Program-made: the position numbers and the translations under genes
Shown: one piece after another, positions 58,779 to 64,000 of the stretch
How the letters are laid out: every line of letters starts with the position of its first letter
How positions within the stretch are numbered: position 1 is the stretch's first letter
Notes under the pieces: model-generated
What the model saw: the letters and a program-made list of their open reading frames with translations, nothing else
Databases searched by the model: none
What the model was told of the DNA's origin: nothing
Assembly: GCA_020205615.1 (NCBI GenBank)
Contig: CM035165.1
Span: 88,970,005 to 89,034,004 of the forward strand
DNA from: Panax quinquefolius
Lineage: Eukaryota; Streptophyta; Magnoliopsida; Apiales; Araliaceae
DNA: 64,000 nt
Direction of reading: 5' to 3'

Positions 58779-58783
58779 TAGGA

Positions 58784-59460
58784 AATGAACAGACTTGGTC
58801 AATCTATCAACAATGACCCAAATTGCATCTATGCCTTGAGAAACCTTGGGAAGACCAGTAACGAAATCCATGGTAATGTGTTCCCACTTCCATTCTGGAA
58901 TTTCAAGTGGTTGCAATGGACCTTTTGGTACTTGATGCTCTACCGACTCATTGACAAGTTAAACACCTTGAGATAAACTCGCTATCTCTCTCTTCATATA
59001 TGCTTCCACCAAAATGCATGTCAAGATCATGATACATTTTGGTACTCCTGAGATGGATTGCAAACGGTAGGTGTGTTGCGCCCCATCATGATTTTATACT
59101 TTAAATCGTGGTTGTTAGGAACACAAAGTCTGAGTTGAATTCAAGTATTCCTTCTTCATCGATTCTTGCTCCTAAGATAAGACCTTCTCAGACTTTCTTC
59201 CTTATACGCATCGGCTCCAGTCTCAGTAGCTTGAGCGACTTTAACTTTATCGATTAAAGTCATTTCTACTCATATGTTTGCCATCATCATGTGGGTCCCT
59301 CGAGTCTTTAACTCTATCTCCATCCTTTTCAAGTCATACAAATGGGCTCATGCGTTGATAATAACGCACTGCACCGTGATATGATCTTCTACTCAACGCG
59401 CTACCACTACGTTAGTTTTTACCGGATGGTATTCGATGGTATGATCATAATCTTTCACAT
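58784..59460 (-). pseudogene. Integrase N-terminal half of the chromovirus
   Basis: On the minus strand next to the solo LTR the reading includes [20 protein letters not shown] and then [11 protein letters not shown], the start of the Ty3/gypsy integrase core with its first catalytic Asp. The HHCC zinc region further upstream is only faintly readable among stops. Confidence 0.85.
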
Positions 59461-60600
59461 TCAAGCCAACGTCGTTTTCGCATGTTGAGTTCCTTTTGGG
59501 TGTAGAAATATTTGAGGCTTTAATGATCCCAGATAGATCTCCACTTTCTCCCCATACAGTGTGCCTCCAAATTTTAAGCACAAAAACGATAATGCTAACT
59601 CTAGATCATGAGTAGGATAATTCCTCTCATATTCTTTGAGTTGCCGTGAGGCATAAAGGCTATGACTTTCCCATGTTTCATGAGAACACATCCTAACCCT
59701 TTGCTTCAAGCATCATCAGAGATGACAAATCCCTCCGAGCCAGATGGTATTGTCGTAACAGTCTTTGAAATGAGTCTCCTCTCGAGTTCTTGAAAACTCT
59801 TCTCACATTCCACGCTCCAACCGAATTTTGTATCTTTTCGAGTCACTAAGTTAATGGAGTAGCGATTCGAGAAAACCTTCTACTTAATCTCCGATAATAA
59901 CCAAATTTAAAGCCGAGAAAGCTACGATTTTAGTTATCGATTTAGGTTGCTCCTAGCTTCAATTGCTTCAATCTTTGTTGGGTCAACAGATATTCCATGA
60001 CTTGATATCACATGCCCAAGGAATGCAACTTCCTCAAGCCAGAACTCGCATTTCTTCAACTTGGCATATAACTTGTTTTCACAAAGCTTTTGGAGTATCA
60101 CCTCAAGTGTTGCTTTCATGATCTTCACGGCTTTTGAATATATGAGGATGTCATCAATAAAGATGACCACAAATGATCCAAATATTCCTTGAATACTGGC
60201 TCATCATATCCATGAAGGCGAGGAGCATTAGTCAATCCAAAAGACATAACTAAGTATTCATAATGCCCGCATCGAAGTTCTCAAGGCGCCTTTGGAATAT
60301 CCTCGCTTTTAACCTTCAAATTGATGATATCCGAATGAAGATCGACCTTTGAAAAGAATTGTAATCCTTGCAAATCGCTCAAACAGTCATCAATGCGAGG
60401 TAATGATACTATTCTTGATGGTGACATGGTTCAATTCCCGAAGAGTCAATACAAAGTCGCATACTCCCATCTTTCTTCTTTACGAATGTAACAGAGCACC
60501 CCAAGGAGACGCATTTAGGACTTAATGAAACCGATGTCTAACAATTCCTATAATTGGGTCTTTAACTCCGAAGTTCAATAGAGCCATTCGACATGGGCTT
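59461..60600 (-). pseudogene. Reverse transcriptase and RNase H remnants
   Basis: 60170-59934 on the minus strand carries the RT active-site region as VIFIDDILIYS, followed by LYAKLKKCEFWLEEVAFLGH and GISVDPTKIEAI, the RT thumb side. 59709-59461 carries ASRQLKEYERNYPTHDLELA, the RNase H start, and then degenerates. The polymerase sequence upstream (60180-60600) is recognisable only in short pieces with frameshifts. Confidence 0.88.
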
Positions 60601-60715
60601 TGGAAATGGGTTTTGTCTTACGGGTTCAAGGTCGATACAAAATTCAATTTCACGCCTCGAGGTAGGCCGAAGTTCTTCGTGGAATACGCCAAGAAATTAA
60701 TTAACAATAGAAATA

Positions 60716-61478
60716 TCATTCAAAAACCGACGTATTTTTGTTTAAATCTGTGACATGAGCTAAGAAAGCTTGACATCCGTTTTTCAATAAACGAATAGCT
60801 TTATGGATTGAGATGACCGTGATTGATTTTAATGGTTTGGTCGCTTGAATTTGCATAATAGGTTTATTAGGAATATGAAAGTTAACAACCTTACGAAAAC
60901 AATCAATTTTAGCATGATGAGTAGTTAACCAATCAATCCCTAGAATCACGTCAAATGCAAGTATTTTTAAGGAGATAAGATCGACGGAGTAATGTGCGAT
61001 TCTACCGATTTGAATCAAACAAGACTTATAAACAATTGGATGTAATGAAGGTTTCTCCTAATGGAGTTTCAACAGATAAGTCAAAGTCTAATTTCTCCAG
61101 AGTCAAATTTAAACGTTGAGCGCAAGGAGGAGAAATAAAAGAATGGGTAGAACCGGTATCAAATAAGGTATAGACTTCACTAGAGTTTATGATAAGCTTA
61201 CCCGTGATAACCTCGTTCGGGTTCTTTGCTTTCTGGGAGGTCACAACAAACGCTCTCCCTTGCACTACTGGCTTTGACTTTTCTGGGACGGCTTTTGGTG
61301 CTTCCATCCTAGCTGAACTTATCTTCGGTGAACGATAAAATTGGGCTAGGTGACCTTCTCTTCCACAATTATAACATGCTTTGGATGGCATCGCGCAGTT
61401 TGGACTGATGTGTCCCTCCCCTCCACATTTGAAGCATATTATAGGTGGTCGTTCTCCTTCCTTGACAACGGTGTTCAA
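60716..61478 (-). pseudogene. Zinc knuckles and protease of the chromovirus
   Basis: 61478-61026 on the minus strand holds a CCHC knuckle CFKCGGEGHISPNC and a second one, CYNCGREGHLAQFY, whose last Cys has become Tyr. The protease active site LFDTGSTHSFIS follows. 61018-60716, in another frame, continues with FDVILGIDWLTTHHAKIDC, the conserved end of this protease family. The break near 61020 separates the two parts. Confidence 0.9.
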
Positions 61479-62407
61479 GCCGTCGTCTTTCCATCATTGT
61501 TGAATCTCATCTTCTTGAAATGTCCATTCTTATTGTCTTGGCTATGATTACCACCAAGTGGTTACCATTTCGCATGTTGATTCCTCCACGTTTGTTATCA
61601 CCGCGATGGTATTACCATCGGTATTTTCATTCTCATTACCGCTTCTCTTGGTTGCGTTGACTCGTTATCCCGCTCCAATAATCGAGCCCTATTTACAACA
61701 TCCGAATACAAACACAATTTATGAGAAATAAGATATTGTCAGATCTCCGGTTTCGCACCTCTTAAAACATTCGAAGTCATTCGCTCCTCATTATCAACCA
61801 AATGAGATGCAAACCGGGATAACTCTATAAATTTAGCCTCGTATCACGATTACGGCCATATTGTTTTGTTCTAACTTGATAAACTCCACCTCCTTCATGT
61901 GATTTAATACTTTTAGGAAAGTACTTGTCATTGAATGACTCTTCGAACTTCTCCCAAGACATCTCGAAAAGGCCAGTTGGTAATGCTTTTACTGATTCCC
62001 ACCAAGTCCGCCTCTTCACGCAACATAAAGGTGGCGAAGGGAACCTTTTGTTCCTCGGAGCATCCCAAGATATCAAATATCTTGGTTATCTGTTTTATCC
62101 ACGCTTCCGCCTTAAGTGGTTTTGGCTCTCCAATAAACTCCGGTGGTCCCAGCTCCTTGAATTATTTGGCGGTGACGGTCCGAGAGTTGCCAGTGTTTCC
62201 ACCTGCATTTTGGACAAGAGCCGCTCTCGCCTGATGTTGCATGAATTACATGAAGCCTCGAAACATTCCATCGTTCATCATTTGGTCAGTGTTATTGTTT
62301 GCATGAGGATTGTCGCCTTCCTGATGCACATTGTCCTGGTTATTGATCTGTGGAGACTCAACGGTCTCCTGTGCTCCATTGATTTTCTCAACATTCTCGG
62401 ATGCCAT
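61479..62407 (-). pseudogene. Broken gag of the chromovirus
   Basis: The start codon lies at 62407-62405 on the minus strand. The N-terminus is Asn/Gln-rich like the copy at 37961, then WIKQITKIFDILGCSEEQ, then a shifted capsid core with SWEKFEESFNDKYFPKSIK in the frame at 62076-61825. Several in-frame stops and shifts follow, through the Asn/Arg-rich linker before the knuckles. The plus-strand frame of 173 codons across this region is only its complement. Confidence 0.88.
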
Positions 62408-62574
62408 TTCCAAATACTACCACAAAAGAAGGGTAAATTGACATGAAATATATTATCCCTACACTCTGACTGACCAATTAAATACCAAATAAACTTAGGT
62501 AGGTCATAGTAGCGAAGGAATTCTCCGTCTCTCCCCTCCTAGTTCTAGTCTCACATTTTAGCCAGGGATCATAT

Positions 62575-62594
62575 CCCTAAGCTTTGATACCAAC
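62575..62594 (-). promoter_or_regulatory. Chromovirus primer binding site, tRNA-Met type
   Basis: The minus strand reads GTTGGTATCAAAGCTTAGGG directly after the LTR end, the same site as at 37775 in the plus-strand copy. Confidence 0.88.
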
Positions 62595-64000
62595 TGTGAC
62601 GCCCCCAAAACAGGTATACATCACCTATTCTGAGTCGCCAAATACACGATATGTAATACAAATACAATTTAATTTATACAACCGTCGTGTAAAGTACGAT
62701 AAAACATAAGTCGTGAGTTTTTAATAAAATATTGTCATCTAGACAATATACAAACTCAAATTCAATATTATTACATTTATTTTCCCACTAATTCATCGAA
62801 TAGTGAGGACTACTAATGCTATCATCCGTCCGCTACTCGCTCCCCAACTAGTCCCCTCGCTACGTTCTCATTTTCTCAAGAGAACAATGAAAGTAAAAAG
62901 GTGAGATCAACTAGCCCAAGAGGGAAATATTATGACTAAGATAATGCGCGAATATATTATCGTTAGCCTTCAACGTTGTTAGCAGATATAATATAACAAC
63001 CATCAAGTTTAACTACAATGAACAAGCAATCCATTAAAAGAGTCAAGTAGAGAATGAAATCTACTATCTTTTATGATTTAAAAGGTTTTCATCACTTTTA
63101 TCGTTGGGACTCGATTTTAATAAATAATCCACATCACCGAATCACCCCCGTGACTACTGCCAAGGATATTCTTTAGTATCACGACCACAATTATCCATGC
63201 ATTACACGGCAAAGAATATTTGTGTATTCATTAATGGTCATGATCATGCCAACAATCGTCCATCAATGCACTACACGGGCCAATGAGGACTTTTACCACA
63301 TCATTTGTAACATTACGGCCATGATTATACCGAATAATTCTCGGTCATAATCATACCAAGTCCATCTATGCACTACGGTGCCATGAGATGACTTTTAACA
63401 TAATATAAACATAAGATGATGACAATGATATAATAATTCAATAAAACAAGTTCAAGAATTAATTTATCCAGAACCAATAACGCCCAAATTGTCAACATGA
63501 TCTCGCTGTAGAGTAAAATTCAAGAATGCTCAGAAGAATATTTCAATAAAAAGATACTGGATGAAGCGCAAATATCAAGGATATTCCACTAATTTCATGG
63601 AGTATAGAAGTCAAAACTTTAACCAACTGAGTATAACAAGGAATGGAATAACAAAAGAAATCAACAGGCATGCGATAGACCGCACAAGCAGGTTATTCCA
63701 ACAGAATAATAAATAACGGAATCAGTCCCACAGTAAACGCATGATAGGCGAGGATATTCCAATGTAATAATAAAGACGGAATCGGCCCAGGCGTAAAACG
63801 ACCGATACGATGATATTCCAATGTAATAATAAAAAGCGGAACCAGTCCCGGTGTAGAACGCATGCATGTGGATGTTCCAATGTAATGATAAATAATGGAA
63901 CCAGTCCCACAGAAACGCATGCATACATGATGTTCCAAATGAATGATAAAGAATAGAATAATGTAAGAATTTCACCAAGTATAGGGTAGCAGCGTGATAC
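62595..64000 (-). repeat. Chromovirus right LTR (5' LTR), partial
   Basis: It starts TGTGACGCCCCCAAAACAGG and follows 50060 onward base by base with small indels until the window ends. The 60-bp sub-repeats recur at about 63680-63960. The overlapping minus-strand ORFs here are repeat artefacts. Confidence 0.9.

Larger units (their letters stand above)
50060..64000 (-). mobile_element. Ty3/gypsy chromovirus (Tekay/Del-like), minus strand, runs off right edge
   Basis: The left LTR (50060-51941 plus 54581-55336) is the element's 3' LTR. The internal region is 55337-62594, and the 5' LTR starts at 62595 and leaves the window. On the minus strand the order is primer site, gag, CCHC zinc knuckles, protease, RT, RNase H, integrase, chromodomain, polypurine tract. 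Without the inserted solo LTR the interior is about 4.7 kb, a normal size. Every ORF is broken by stops or frameshifts, so it is dead. Two LTRs of the same family lie in it in opposite orientation. Confidence 0.92.

Noticed and set aside
61925..62446. 173-codon plus-strand ORF
   Set aside because: It is the complement of the chromovirus gag, whose capsid motif is on the minus strand.

Overview
This window looks like nuclear DNA of a flowering plant, most likely a eudicot. It is AT-rich, filled with nested LTR retrotransposons whose tRNA-type primer sites are plant-like, and holds one ordinary plant gene: an intronless group D MAP kinase kinase of the MKK7/MKK9 type at 39946-40905 (minus strand). 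No rRNA, tRNA, CRISPR or bacterial-type gene was seen. The species cannot be named from this sequence alone.

Region 1 (1-37035) is a stack of insertions that can be dated relative to one another. The host layer is a minus-strand Ty3/gypsy element of Tat/Ogre type. Its integrase is split between 2530-2709 and 34447-34630, it carries an antisense spliced accessory ORF (229-1480) and two tandem-repeat arrays, and it has one LTR at 36521-37035. A 31.7 kb non-autonomous element (element A, 2710-34446, duplication GAACT) interrupts its integrase. Element A has 3 kb LTRs and a broken ORF of about 1,020 codons. Two further elements sit in A's left LTR: a tandem Athila-derived element with three LTRs and two internal regions (5113-15569, duplication GTAAT), and a decayed minus-strand Ty1/copia element (15751-24695, duplication CTACG). 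The copia element is dense in short perfect hairpins.

Region 2 (37036-41264) starts with a truncated plus-strand chromovirus (LTR end, primer site, gag piece) and an LTR-end fragment. It then opens into a small gene island holding a Stowaway-like MITE and the kinase gene with its short 5' flank, bounded on the right by the next retroelement.

Region 3 (41265-48255) is a minus-strand LTR element with 2.8 kb LTRs and only 1.4 kb of non-coding internal sequence. Each LTR contains what looks like an older LTR terminus plus polypurine tract. 48256-49448 is unassigned.

Region 4 (49449-64000) begins with a Tat-type LTR piece interrupted by a minus-strand chromodomain Ty3/gypsy element that runs off the right end. 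It has gag, protease, RT, RNase H, integrase and chromodomain remnants, all broken. Two related LTRs in the opposite orientation are lodged in it: one in the integrase (56271-58778, exact TAGGA duplication) and one in the left LTR (51942-54580), which creates a large inverted repeat.

The retroelement ORFs are decayed or deletion-bearing, so none looks autonomous; the kinase is the only gene likely to serve the plant. The observations most worth following are the micro-hairpin array of the copia element, the three-LTR tandem element, and the antisense spliced ORF of the Tat-like element.
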